Below are positions 45,664 through 60,600 of a stretch of DNA of 64,000 nt, one piece after another (within the stretch, counting starts at the first letter, position 1; the number at the start of each line of letters is the position of its first letter). The stretch spans positions 22,332,694 through 22,396,693 of the forward strand of contig OY829646.1 of assembly GCA_963691815.1 (NCBI GenBank), written 5' to 3'. Made by a program: the position numbers and the translations under genes. The notes below the pieces were generated by a model that saw only the letters and a list, made by a program, of their open reading frames with translations, did no database searches and was not told where the DNA came from. The DNA is from Echiichthys vipera (taxonomy: Eukaryota > Chordata > Actinopteri > Perciformes > Trachinidae).

Positions 45664-48600
45664 CTGTGGAAGCAGAAAAACAGCTTTCATCACCCTCTCG
45701 TAAACACAACGTAAAAATCATATTGGTTAGAGGAAACAAGTACTATTATAATAAAAGTATATGCACTTACAAACACGTCCTCAGATAAATAAAATGACTA
45801 TAACCTCCTCTTTATGCAGGAGCTTTGTCATAAGGACATTTTATCACCTCTCAGCTCCAGCAGGACGTCTCCTTCGTACCGAGCGAGTCCGACAGCGTGC
45901 CTCTGCTCGGTGTCCAGTTCTGCCCACTGCTCCACAGTGACAGCCCATGCCTGCTCTGCACTCAGCCACGACATCTGAACTGCACTGAACACCACCTGTC
46001 AGACACACACCAGCACACATACTAAGAGAGGGGGCCCTGTGTATACTTTAAATCAAGGCATTTAAGTCATTCATAATTTGCACAAGCACCTGTAAATCAA
46101 TATAATTAATACAATTTGTAGCTCAAGTTTTAAGGGGCATAAACTCACATGGAAGAACTATATCCGTGATGCAAATTAATTTAGAGAATACTGACAATAA
46201 TGGAGCAGATTAAAGACACCTGCCGACATACATGTACCTCTTTACTGAAGCTAAATATTGTTTTGTAGGTTAGTCCTATAAAATCCTGGTTGAAACTCAC
46301 TGCCATCTTTTTTGGTGACATCAGGGCAATGGCTTCAGGGGTGATTCCCTCCACTTGTTCTGGTACCAGAGCTGACAGCACCATGTCCTCCAGGCCCACT
46401 GGACAGAGACACAAACACAGTGTAGTCAGATAAGCAATGTTCTTTATAGCAAATCACAGAAATTATGAAAGTTTTCCTAAACCTTTAAACCCTCAGGGAT
46501 ATTTTCTAATTTTGCCAATCCATCCAAAAGTTGCCATTTTCTTTCTGCTACCCTCCTCAGTCTTTGAAGAGAAAAAAATAAATCGAAAGAAAGTTGATCA
46601 CAAAACAGTGTATAGCCCCAGGGATATTATGTTCTACTGTACCTGCCAATGTCCCAATTTCAGTGAAAACTTCTGGTCCCCAAGCACTGACTGGACCAAA
46701 AGCCTCAGGTCTGGACAAACGGCTTGTCAGTGCCTCCATTTGCTGCTCCGTGCATGGCAGGGACATCTCCCGCAGGAACAGGACAGCCATACTGCATTGT
46801 GAGAAAAACATTTAGAACGTATCCTCCTTCATCAACCACACCTGGGGGTATACAAGATGATTTATGAAGGTTGTGCTACTAAGAAATGTGCACCAGGTTC
46901 CTGTTAGATAGCATCTGTGAGAAGCTAGATGTGAAATCAATGAATGACTCTCTGAAACCTTAAGCAAGTAATTCTGTTGTGACCTTAGAAGGATGTGTCA
47001 CTGCTGTTAACTAGCTACTGTTATGTAGGCGCATACTGTTCTTACTATCTTATATACAAATTAGTATTTGTCAACATCTTTGGACTTTGTATGTCCATCT
47101 TTGTTTGTGTTCGTCTTTGTATTGATGCCATTTACCCGTATATGTATATATTATACCATATTATATAGGTATGACACAATTGTTTTGATGACATATTGCT
47201 GAGCTTTCTCTTTTATCTATCTTTTATCTTGATCTACTGTATTAAGGGGTGAATAGAGTAAAATAATTTAACTACCTATCACCACTTCACCCATTCACCT
47301 TCACCCTTATATAAAATATAATTTATTAATAAATATATTGAATATTTTTTTATAACAAGTTTTCTAAAATTATATGTTTAAATATGCAAGTTAGGCATTA
47401 TCTTATGAAATGCGTGCTTATTTGCATTCATTAACAAAACAGAATTGCAAACACTAGATAAAGCAAGGTTAAAAAATCTTGTTTCATTTTGTTGACATAT
47501 TAGAGTCAAATATTATTAATTAATTAATTATTCTCTTTTTTTAATCACTCCATAAATGAGATGTTATCTAATTCTAATTTTTGGGGATTTATGAGAAATC
47601 TACAGACACAATCAGAAAATGTCGTTAAAAAGAAACGCCTAAATGTGTATTTTGGAGGATGCTTTTGCCTGAAGTGACTCTGTTGATTTGATAAAGGAAG
47701 TTTATACTTTGTGTATTTGACTGACCTGAGGTTGTAGGGGCTCAGTCTTTTCATCTCTGAGGGATACAGACCACACATCAGATGGCCAAATGTTGCCAGC
47801 TCAAGAGCGGTTAACTGCTCTACTTTCAGTTTGCGTTTACGCATCATACCGACAATCACCGCTCTCATCTGGGGGAAAAAAACAAACAAATACAAACATT
47901 AAACACACACTAATGCTTTCATTTACTCAAAAGTTTTACATCACAATGAAAAACTCAAAACCTTTTTAGGGCTCCAGTCCGTCAGCATCCCCAGATGTGC
48001 CAACGCACCCAGATCAGTGAGACCGGCGTCGTGCAGCTCTCTTTCTCCCATCTCAGTCACTACTGGGCCCAGAGCCAGCACCTGATCTGCTCTCAGCTCT
48101 CTCACTGGTCTGAAGAACTGGATTAAATGAACAACCACAACATGTTTCAACCACAGATTATGTTGATGTTAAAAAGACAGGTTTTACTCAGCTGTCTTTG
48201 TCTCTCAGGGAGGGAGACCATCAGCTGGAATGAGACTAAAAAAACACCACAAGTCAAATTTTGATTATAGGTGTGATGCATTTTCACTAAGAATTGTGTC
48301 CTGATGCTTGGATGTGGAAATTGTATTATGTTGTTCTCCGTAGTCAGTGTGTTATCAGCAGTAGATGGCGGTTGGCACACCCCCAGTTTGGAGAAGCAGG
48401 CAGGACCACAGGCATGGAAGTTAAACACACTACTGTGGACAAGGGCAGCAGCTAAACATACTTTAGCTATCTAAAAGAAGGCCCACCAATAAAAATCTGC
48501 AGCTATTATCTATGCGCCCGTCAAAGCCACCAGACTCCACTGATAAGAAATAACACCTTTACCTCACAGAACATGAGAGGGGCTGGACTACAACTTTAGG

Positions 48601-51600
48601 TGGGTCAGTTTACTGTGTGGCCGCATCCACAGCAGTGCATTGCTTAGCTTATTTGCTGAGACTCCTCAGGGCTTCTCCAAATGGGGGCATGTTGAACGCC
48701 ATCTACTGTAGGTTATACACCGACTATTGGAGGGGAAAGAACTGTCGCATCAAAAGTCAGACTTTGAGGAAATATGATGATCTGATATATCCTAAACTTC
48801 CTGTGGTCTTTCGCAGATGTACTGACCTGCCGAAGTTTCACCCACAGAGCACGACGCTGCTCAGAGCTCAGTGAAGCGTCCTGAGCGAAAACATCAACAC
48901 ACAGTTTCAGATCCTGCTGTGACATACGGTTGAGCTGAGTGGCTGTCCAAGCTGAAGGAAACGTCCCTCTGATGTCTGCACAGCTTGGGACTGGCACTGT
49001 TCGGGGAGACACCAGGGAATTCAGCGCATTGATTCGAATAAAACCTTACACAAAGTATTAGACACAGTATAACAACAGGTCTAAAAGTTATAGAAAGTAT
49101 TTATTGAACCTTTTGCCCTTCTGCTCCGTGCTTTGACAATCCCTCGCATGAGACTCTGAGTCTTCTGTCTCTGACGATGCTGGTCCATACACTGAGTAAC
49201 ACAGACTCCACCCACCACACTGTCCTCCCAGCGACTTTGACCCACCAGCACCTGCTCCACCGTGTCCTTATTTAACACTGTCTGCACAGGGGAAACACAT
49301 ATTACCCATAAGTGCAATGAAATAAATATTTTTTTAATGGGCTGATGCTTTTGGCAGCTTACCAGCGGGATGGAGTTAATCTGCTTTGTTGAGAGAGAAA
49401 ACACCAGTCGCCCCAAATGTTCCACATCCCCAACTTTCCATTTGGATGGCTCCCTGGCAAAGTACAAGTGTAAGTGTCTTACAATTACTGCTGTTTTTAT
49501 CATCAGGCAATGATTGTATTTAAGACTGCATACAAACTATTTTACATACAAACTAGTCTCTCGTTACTTCTGGCAACACTTTATATTAAGATACTCGTAT
49601 TCACCATCAAATAGTTGCTTATTTAGCATAATTAACTAATCAGATTCGAGTATTCAACCAAGCTGTGTAATAAAATTAAAGTAGCATTATAGAGGTGATG
49701 CCTCATTTAGTTTTAAATAACTTGTCAAAATATTTTATATAAGTCATATAGTCATTAAAATTTCATGTTTTAAGTCTTTTTTCCTAAATATATAAACAAC
49801 TGTTTGTAGTTGTATGTGTGCGGCCAATAAATCACTTTTTTAAATAATGACTGAAATTAAGCTCTCGACTTATTATTGCACCAGGTCATACCATACATTT
49901 TTCAGCAGATGTGTTTTGTTTTGTTTTTTTACCCAAGCATGTCTTTCTGAGTGAACAGGGCACTAATTTCTCTCAGAGCCTCTTTAGGAAGGCAAAAGCT
50001 TCTCATCTCCTCCAGCCGCAGCGCTAGAGCTCCTCTGTCCACCAGAGCCAAACTGTCCTGGTCCAAGAAAGGCAGTAAAGGCCCCAAGACATCCAGAGTG
50101 GCACCATCAATCTCCCCATTATAAGAGCCCTGCAGATCATCACATATTGTCAGTGGGCCTGGATTTAACTGAAAACTGTTCTGCCCCATTGATGTTGATA
50201 AAAATCAAATACATGCGTCACCATCAGTGAAGCACACCCTGATTTCCCTGACCAGAACCATCCATCAAGTTCTGAATTCTCATCGTGCTGGTTTAATTAC
50301 CCCAAGGTTAATTTAGGAGTTCTGTTTCAACTTAAGGAGATAGTTCAGATTTGTTGAAGCTGGGTTATATGAGGTAATCATAAATTAGTCAGTGTTTTAC
50401 CAACAGTAGATGACGGTCAGCATGCAAGCAGGTAATGTACTGCTGCGGATGGGGGCAGCAGCAAATTGTATGTTAGCTACCTAGATAAGGCCCGCCTACA
50501 AAAATAAATATCACTTTACCTTAAGGTTACACAGGGGGAACTAAAAGCGTTATATATGCCCCCTTCAAAAGCAAAAAAAACAGTTATTGTACCTCACATG
50601 AGAGTTGGCGGTCAACTGTCTCGATAAGTTAGTTTGTTTGTGTTATTGTGCGACTTTGTTGTTTTAAAGGGTTAGAAACTACCAAAATGAACAAATTGCT
50701 TGACTGCATGTAAAGCAGTGAAAATATTCTACAATAAATACATCATACACTTAAACTAATATTGATTTTCTGATAACACACTATACCTAATACTATTTAC
50801 CTAATAATAATACACTGACTATGAATAAGTACCTCATACTGTCAGCTGCTGCACATCATGTAAGGATATGACATAAACGCAATGTCTGTATAGTTCATAT
50901 TGGTGTTTTACCTGCTCAGTTACGGCTTTCTCTGCTAAATTTGTCTGCTTGTAATGTGGCAGACTGAGGAAATCAGAGAAGTGTGCCTGAATGTGGTCCA
51001 GAATGGCTCTGAAGGATGCATTAGAGAGGTCCTCTATCATCGTCACGCTGGCAAAGAACAGAGCAGATGTGTAAATGCAGTTATCTGTGGATAAACTGTA
51101 AAATAGTTACGTTTCATAAGGAGATAGCCTACTTACGGTAAAGTGGCAGCAAATCCAGAGCTCAAAGTACTGATGTGGAGCCCAGGTTGTTTCCTTAATT
51201 CGTCTACAATACATTTTCGCTGGTAACAAAACACAACTGAACTTGTTAGAATTAAACATACTTTTGAAATATAACAACAAACTAAGGAACCATGGCCATA
51301 TATCAGATAAAAGAGTTTGAGGAGCGCTAGAGTCTTTGTTCCTTACCAGAGCAGGTCTCACGCCTCCAGGCAGCTCACTAACAAACTGAAGCAGCTCCGC
51401 AAAATCTGTATCGTTGCTCCAAAGTCTCAAAAAGCCACAACTCATTCCACCAGCAATATGATCCAGATCCCTCCAAGTAAAAGACAGGTTGTTATTTAAA
51501 TTGTTTATTGAGTTCTTATCAGACCTGAAAATTCCTGTGAATTTGGATTCTTTAATTCAGTTGGCAGGTGAAATAATTTAATGATTAAAATCAAAGATCT

Positions 51601-54600
51601 GAATGTTCTGGTGCAATACGTCCAACTTACCTCACCATCTTGCTGGTAATGTTTTTAAATTTGTGGATCTTTTTGAACAAAAGCTGAGCCTGTCGGGACA
51701 AAAAACAAAAGTGTCAAACTTAAAATTAATAACATTTTATTCAAGCAAGATTTAACAAATAACAAAATCAATTGAACCAGTTTTGTTGTCTTTTAGGCAT
51801 GAGTGTGAGAAAATTCACAAAACATTTGCTTATTCGGCATTATTGCTTTGAGATCTTTCTGAGGTTGTTCAGATATTTTATTGTGAAAACTGCCCACTGT
51901 TGGAATTCCTACAAAATAAAATGAGTCTGCTGCTTTGTTTTTTTGAAAAAACACAAAATTAAAAACAAATTGAAAAGCATTCAAGTCTATTGCAAGGGGA
52001 ATAGCCTCTGATGTTTGAAAGATTTTGGGTGAAATATCACTTTCCCATATCCAATACTTTGGTCCAGAGAACGACTGGTCAAATTGCTGTTAAAGTTGAT
52101 AATCCTGGTATTTAACATCCTGGAGGTTCATAGCTCGCAGAAGATAGATCCTGTTCACACATGCTTTTGATGGTCCCATCATCCTCCCTTTACAGTCAGC
52201 ATTAGGGCAAAACATTCATGTTTTCCAGAGGATGAACCCTCTCCATTTTGAACACTGAACAATGAGCTTCTCTTTTGTGCCACTGAGACTAAACTTAATA
52301 GGCAGATTAACATGATGTTGAGAATCAGACTCACCACTCTGCATTTTAGTACAATTGTCAGTGTTTTGTTTGTTCCATCCAAGCATGTTTTAATTGCAGT
52401 GTGATTAGTACAAATTACAAACTCAAGCTGAACCCCAGCTACAGGGGGAGGAGAATGTCGGCTGAAATAAGCTTTATCACAACAGGTAAGATCTACTCTC
52501 ACTTTGAACTCATAATTACATCCATTTTGCATATAACAAATTGCACATTGAAACATGCACATGAGATAATACTTAATAATAATACTTTTTTAACTTTTTA
52601 ACATAAATAAAGTATCTATCGATCTATTGGACCTTTAGGGATCACTTCAAACTTAGTTTTCTTAAAAAGCCGTTCAACTCCAGCTACACTACCAGAAAAT
52701 CTTCCCGTCTGATGTAATACTGGTGGGATATCACTAATTTGACTGCACCACATAAGATATACTATCTTGTATATGTGTAGAGTGGCAGTTTCAGGTTAAA
52801 CCCAAAATTTGATGATTATTGAATTGGTTGATTTCAGGAACAACACAGGCATGTTGATTAAAATGATATTGACACTACAACCTCGCAAAATATTCCTCAC
52901 ACTAACTATACAATAAAAAGGATTTTTTAAAATACATGTTTAAATCACACACATAGCACTTGCTGTTGAAACATTTAACTTTAAGGTAATTTAAATGCAA
53001 TATTTTAAGTTTGACACAATATATAATTCAGTGCAGGTACTAAATGAAAAAGACTATTGTTATTGATTTGACTTGGGTCTCATTAGGCTGAGAACAGGAG
53101 GTGAAATACACTCTTGGCTGTGACAAAATCCCTTTAAGGTAGCCATTATTAATTCATGCTGCACTCCACCACATCATTGTACTACATCCAAACTAATTAG
53201 CTTGATGGCAGCTGATGCGTGTGGAGTATTAATATCCTGAAAGGCTCCTCTGACGCATATCCAACGAGTTGCAGATTAATGGGACCGAAGACCGAAGCTT
53301 GAAACATTTTCTTCTTTAGTCAATGATCTGCCAGCCGTCATATCAATCTAGTGTGAAACAGCACACAAAGACTGTTAAAAGTAAAATGTGCACCTGCTGT
53401 GGTGACCAGGGTATGTCTCTGTACAGGCTGACATCTCTCAGGATTGTTTCTCCGTTTAAGGTTTCAGTCAGTTTCCTCAGAGGGACGAATGGTAATAGAC
53501 AGTTTACCTGCTGAGTGATGTTCTGCAAGTCTCTGCGTAGAGCCTGTTGACAAACAACAACAAAAAAGACTGTAAATTTAAACCCAGAAGCTTTTAAATG
53601 CAACACAAAGCAGGTTTCACACATGTGGATCAAATGGAGACTTGTTGGAACCCTAGTGCCAGATTAGCTTAATTAATGTAGCCCAGGCTACAGTTTTTAG
53701 TTTTTACTGACCTAGTTTAATCTTTAAAAGTAAAAAATGTACCTAATGGATCTTGTGCAATAGAAATAATTACATGTATTGTAGTGCAATAATAACATTC
53801 ATACCAGTGGAATTAAAAAGCAACAATTACATTCATACCAGGTAACGTTTGCATCTATTTTAGTGCATTAAAACTCATATTCTAGCGCAATTAAATGAAG
53901 AGAAATTTACGCTGGATTTATTTATTTTTCTAATTATGTCTGGACCAGTGGTGTCGGCTGTGGATGTTCTGTTTGCGTTTTTGTCTTGGGGATATTTTTC
54001 CCAGTGTTTTTTATTGCACTGATCAGAAGTAGCACAACTCATTTCATTGTACTCTTGTATGACAATAAAGGCTTTCAACTCTATTGTATTTCTGATATGA
54101 ACCTATCAATCTTCAGCGTGTCAATTTACTCATCATGTGACAACAATGTGAGCCACAGCTTACTAAAAGATAAGAGTAATAAGTGTTGCACTGAAGACAG
54201 ATAATAGAATCGTCACCTCCTGCACTGCATAGTATAGCATGGCTCTATGGCCAGGCTTAAGCTCAGTTAGCAGTGTTCTCCAGCAGTGGCAGTGGGTAGC
54301 TTCACTGAGCTCAGGCCACTGGAGGTCTTTGAGCACAGCAGGGGAGAGACCGGAGAGTAACGGCTTCAGTCTGCACAGTCTTTCCATGGTGAGCTGGCAG
54401 GTAGACAGAGAGAAAAACAGGGTGATGAAAGTGCATTTGGCTGAAATTCAGTTAAAAAAAATGTTTTAAACGTCTACTTACAGTGGTGTCCTTTGAAATC
54501 TTGGATAAAATTTGAAAAGCCTGAGGAAAGTATTGAAAAATTAACAGATTTGCATAAAAAATATACTGAAGGTCACATGTGTCTCTTGGTAGCTAAAAAC

Positions 54601-57600
54601 ACATTACAGCCAAGGCTTTTCTTTTCAGTGATACATTGTAGTTACATGTAGAATCTTAGAGATTTTTTTTTATCTTTTGATGATCAAATCTGAAAACTTT
54701 CATGGAAATGCAACTAATTTCTATATATTTACAGTTACACTTGAAACCTACAGTTTACTATTATCTTTGAGAACATTTTACCATCTCGCCCAAGATAAGA
54801 ATGACAAGAAGTCACATGTGAAATGAAAAACAAATATCCCTGCTGACCTGTGCTGGGGGATATCTGTGCAATCCTGGTTGTGATAGGATTTCCAGGAGTT
54901 GCTGTGAGGGAAGCGATAGCAGGAAGGATGCTCCTAACTGCGGTAACAGACCGCTGAGAGCGGACAACTCAGGGGGAGCCATGCTGCTGACGTTCAGGGG
55001 TTCAACGGCTGGTATCAACCAAGAGGACAGCTGTCAGTGAAACACAGGTAAACACAGTTAGTCAGACATTGGGAATGTCAGATTTTCTGTAGTGGACTAC
55101 AGAACATGTGCTGATTACCCTGCCGCTGGTACTGATGAACCCCTTGGACATGCACTGAGCCAGCTGTTGCCACAGAGCCGAGGACACAGCTGAGTCCTGA
55201 AGAAATGAACCCAAGTCCGCCGGTTCCAGGTAGCACGCAAGGACTCCTAACCTGAAAAAACCCCACATTTGTTACCTTTAAAAATGAGAGTGAGTGAGAG
55301 AGGAAACAGACAAAAGCACACACCAAAATGTAACGCTATCTAGATCAAAATTATTTGAACATGGTTACTAATCTACAGTTAAAAAGAACATTGAAGATGT
55401 ACAGACTGAGTGAGCACAGACTTGCCACTGAAAAGGGGCAACACAGGAAAACCTGGGCCCCTGTGCTCTGACTGCACCCTTAATGAGCCTGAAACATAAT
55501 GACACTTCCACCACATTTAACAAATATACAAATATTAGGGAAATACATTAAAAATGTAAAAATCATACGGGAGGAGGCTAAGAGCTGTGAGCTTACAGCA
55601 CTCTATGTTGCTGTCTGCCACAAACTGAGGGACAGTGACTAACAGTCACCACGTTACACCTTTTCCAAGGTCAAATTCAAGCACTTTTCAAGCAGTCCAT
55701 TTTCAAGCTTAATTTCTGTTAACCTTTTCAACATTTACATATGCTTTGGCAATAAGTACAGTGTTACATCATGCCAATAAAGCCATTTTAATTTAATTGA
55801 ATTGAACTAAATTGAGAGAGGGCGAAACTGAGACGGATATGCACTTTCTTCTACAATGTAAAGCATTTAATGAAATAAAGAACATTCACTTTAACAAGTT
55901 TAACTCTCAAATTTCAGATTTCAGAGTTAAAAAAATACTCCTAAGAGAAGGAGCCAAGGCATCTTACATGCATATGATATACTGTACATATACTGTATAT
56001 AATTCATATATGTCAATATTGATGTGGCTTTATATACAGTCTTGATATGACACATCATCGTGGAATCATATTACATATAGAGTACTGTAAATTGACATCA
56101 GATGTTAAAAATAGATAAACATGAGTAAACATTAAGTATGTGGGTCCCACCTCAGTATGTTATCACTGGTCAGATTCCTCTTCTTGCTGAAGAGGGTCCG
56201 GAGTACATGACGCCCCCTTACACCATCCAGACTGCCATTGCCTAGCAACTCTACCAGAGGAGTGAGCTAAAGGAGACAACAGTTAAAATGTTGAAACAAG
56301 CCAGAAACAACATGTAATGAAGGCCATAGAGAATGACTCACATGTTATTTTATAACCATAAAAAACATTATCCTTGTACTTTGGATGGAAGCATCTGTTT
56401 CTCATTTATTTAGATTTTCCCTTTAATTCTGTCATCTGCAACAACCCCGATGAAGGTACAAGGTTTACATCTATGAGAGAAATAGCTACGGCAGTGATGT
56501 GAAGATTTTTACCTGCTGTGATGTCAGTTGCTGAAAATGACTGACTGGGAGGTAAGGCAGAAGTGGGAGGATGGAAGTGAGAAAGTACGGTGGCCATGTC
56601 GGGACATCACCCACGACACTCGACTGCAGGAGTCTTTTTACAAAGGCCTTTTTCTGCAGCGACTTCATCCCTGAGCTGTGGTCACGAATGGCTGTCAACC
56701 TAAAGAGGAACATAGAAGCCATCGGCATGGGGACAGTACGGTATACTAAACTAAACTAAACTAAACGCAACCATTTCTTGTGTCAGTTACTCACACACTG
56801 TCGTTGACTATCAGGGAGGCTGGAAAGCTCATGATATCAGAAACAGACATGAAGGGAATGAACTGAGACAGGTCCACAAACAGTTCTGGGGTCACTCGGG
56901 GGAACTTATGGATGAAAGCAGCGGTCATTGTTTCCATGGCCTGCAACTCTTTTTGAGAGGCCTGACATAGAAAACAAAAGAGCGAGACAGAAACTGATGC
57001 ACATTCAATTTGGCCCTCTTTAACTATGCATGGGTAGTGACATTGATTAAAATAAAATGGATACAGCACGAGAAAGTGCAGTAGTGTAGAACTGTAGTCA
57101 ACAGAGCAATGAAGGATTTTACCTGCACAATTAGCTTAATAAAATGTGTCAATAATAGTCCACTCAATGTTTCGTTGGGAGTTTGAGAAACAAACCTGGC
57201 CGGTTTCAACTTGTAGCTGGTCCCAACTTTGATGCATATGGGAGAGAAATCTCTTAACAGCATCTTTTTCAGCAGACATCACTAGAGTGCGAATGCTGTC
57301 TCTTGGCATCTGGAGGTACTCCTGGTGAGATAAAGTGATTCACCTAAATATAAAGTTCAGCGAACTGATCTGTAGTGAAAGTTTAAAATGTGAATGTAGC
57401 TGCATGGGTCAGTACCTGCAGCAGAAACCTCAGAGCAGATGAGTTATCGTCCCGCTGGATGAGGTCCCACAAGACGGGCTGATGTAACAGCAAAAAACAA
57501 GTTATTCTCTCTTTGCTCTGTGTGAGTGTGTTTGTGTGAGAGTGTGTCAGCTGTCTTACGCTGAAGCAGCTCAGGAGGTCCTCCTTGAGAGTGGCGTTCT

Positions 57601-60600
57601 GCTCTCTGCGGAGGAAGACTCCCACGGTGTGAAGGACGCTCATGGAGGCTTCTGGCTGCAGTGCGGCCCAGGAGGTGTTGTCAAGGAGACTTGAGAGGAG
57701 GATGGCCTGACCCAAACCTTGCCTCGCCTCTCCCTCCCCTTCATCCAGACCCGAAGAGAGGCCTACCATGAAGTCCAGGACTCGCAACACATATCCCAGA
57801 GCCACTAAAAACCCTTCGCGCTCCCCTCCCTCGACCTCGCACACACTCAGCTTGTGTAAAGCTTCCATCAGCAGTGGAGCCGGGTCCACACACAGCTGCG
57901 ATGTGTCAAACTCATATGGTGCCGGGAGCATGTCAAAAAACCTCTGCAGGAGACACTTTCTGCCCTCCAGCTCTGCGTGCAGATTAGCACAGAAATCAGC
58001 AAACTGAGGTGCTGATTTTAACAGCTGATTGAAGAGCGTGGTGTTTAGACAAATGTACTCTCTCAATCCGTGCATCTGCCCACAGAGCTCCAGGAGGGTG
58101 GAGTTGGTGAAATGATGCACAGCCCAAGCCCTATACTGACAAGTCTCCTCACTGGTGTCAACATGGGAGAAGTTGTGTATTTTGGAGCAGTACGCCGCGG
58201 CCCAGCTGCCTTCTTGCAAGTATTGGTGCGAGTCACGGGACTCACTACCACACAGAGCTGAGATCAGGACAGAGTTGTTGGGCAGGAAGCAGTGTCTGAA
58301 GGCCTGGGCACTTAGCAACCTGCTGCCCAACTGGACCACACAGTTCTCATCGAGTATTGGACTTTCTATTGCGTCACCTGTCAGCTGCACACACAGGTCG
58401 TCGATACTTGTCAGGTTAAAAAATTGGTAGTCCCTCGTCACCGCAGCCTGCAAATATTAACGTTAGAAGTTAAAATAAAAGAGAGGGAATGAGTGAAAAA
58501 AGCACGCACAAATACACGACAGCATGTCTTTAGTACGACTTTTCATCAAAAAAAAAAAAAAAACACATTACCTGATGTGCCCTCTGCAGCCAGAAAGAGG
58601 AGTTGGCACACACTGTGTTGTTGAACTCATGGGCAAAGAATTCACTGCAGACATGAACCCAAAGGAAGTCCTCCTCAGCAGCAGACAAGTACCAAGCTGC
58701 ATCAGAGCACGTGGCATGCAGGTCAAGCCCCATCTGGGCCTCTGCAGGATTAACTGACCCGTTCTCCCCTTCAAACAGTTTACAGTAGAGGAACACAGTG
58801 AAGTTGGAGACGCCTGTCAAGCCTGGGATGGATTCATTACATGCTGCCTCCAGGATTTCTATAGAGGTGAAGTACTCCATCTCTCTCTGCTGGTTGAGCT
58901 GAGAGCGGTGAGGCGTGGCAGAGAGGTCATCCAGGCGTTTTTGTTTGGAGAGGGTTCTTGAGGAGGGGTTTGTTCTGGGTTCCTCTTCTTCAGCGGAGGG
59001 GCAGGACAGGAACGGGAGTGAGCTCGGGAGACCCTGGGAACTAACGCCCAAAGCCTGAGAGTTCCACGTCACATTGTGTCTAATCCCCCTACGTGTGTGT
59101 GGACAGAACAGAAAGTAAGTCTGTTTTTGCTAATAATACTGACAAATATGTGGACTAAAATTACATAGTGAGTCATTTTATTATAACATCTTACCATAAG
59201 ATCAGTTGTCTAAGGTCACCTTCAAAAAGACAAATGAAAAGCAAATATTAGCAGAAAATCAAAGTGAGTGCTGGATAAAGCAACTAGGAGCTCCTGCAGC
59301 ACACGGCCAGGCCTGATGTAACAGTGCAGCTCAGCTAACAATGCCCAAGATATAATGTTACTGACATCAATAAGAGGATAAAGAGATTAGCTGGGCTAAC
59401 AATTGATGCTTTCACCAGTCACGATGATTATAAAGATTTTAAAGCAGTGTCAGTCACTGTCCCTCCTGTATCCTTTCGGTGAAACAGGGCCAACCAGAGG
59501 GTGCTCTTTTTTTATAATCAAATGATTCACTAAGTGTGTGTGTTACTGCACATGTAACTTTAACAAAACTAATGACGAGGGCTGACAAGGTTTTAACACA
59601 GCCTTTTGTCTAATATTAATGAGTTCTTATCTCTTATAATTGTGCAAACAACCTCTATGGCTAACTGCTCCACATACTCACCAACTGAGCACCTGCCCCG
59701 AGCGTTGGGTTGTGGCACTTCCACCAGGCTGCTGACATCATCAAGCAGCGCCATGGTAACTTGTGACACTTTCTTCCTCAAGTTACCGTAGACAGAACTA
59801 CCCACCCTGTGCAGGAGGCCCCTCCTCAGTCCATCCAAACTCTGCACCAGAGCTAGATTTTTCTGTGCCAAGTAGCCCCCTCGCTCTCCTCCACCTGAAC
59901 GTGACAACGCCTGCAGCAGGAAACTCTGCATGGAGTCTGGATCATCCTCTGTGGGCATCGCATCATCCAGAGATGTATTTCCATACATCCCGTCCTGCCT
60001 CATGACCTCAGGAGGCAAGCTGAAGGGCTTCAAACGTCCAAACGCACTTGAACTCCTACTGTGTTCAGCACCTTCCCCTGCTGGATGTAAACTGACCACG
60101 GGCTTCCAGTTGCGTGTTTCTAGGAAACGCAGCAGCTGCTGAAGCCAGCTTACATTGAAGGCGCAGTCACTGCGACCCTTTAGAGCACAGATGAAGCCCT
60201 GCAGGCCTGCACTGGCCTGGCCATAAGTCCCACTGAGCAGAGCCTGAAGTGCAGCTTCAAACACAGCGCTCACTGTCCTCCAGTTCTGAGATAAGAAAGT
60301 CAAGAGGGGCCTGTGGGGCTGACGCTCTGACAGACTGATCAGACTCTGCAGCAGCCCCAGGAACCAGTCCCAGTGAGGGCTGCCCCTCAGGGACAAAAAC
60401 CAGTCCTGCACTCTGACGCTGGGTCGGGGTGGTACCCGGCCGTTCCACTGGTTTAATGCAGCGCTCCCTTCGGACTGAAGAAAGTAATGCAGCACCTTCT
60501 CCCACAGCTGCTCCTCATCTGGCTCTGCCGGTGCCGTCTCCAGCTCAGCACCCATCTCTTGGAGGTACAGCGAGATGTTGTAGAGGAAGCCAGAAAGACG

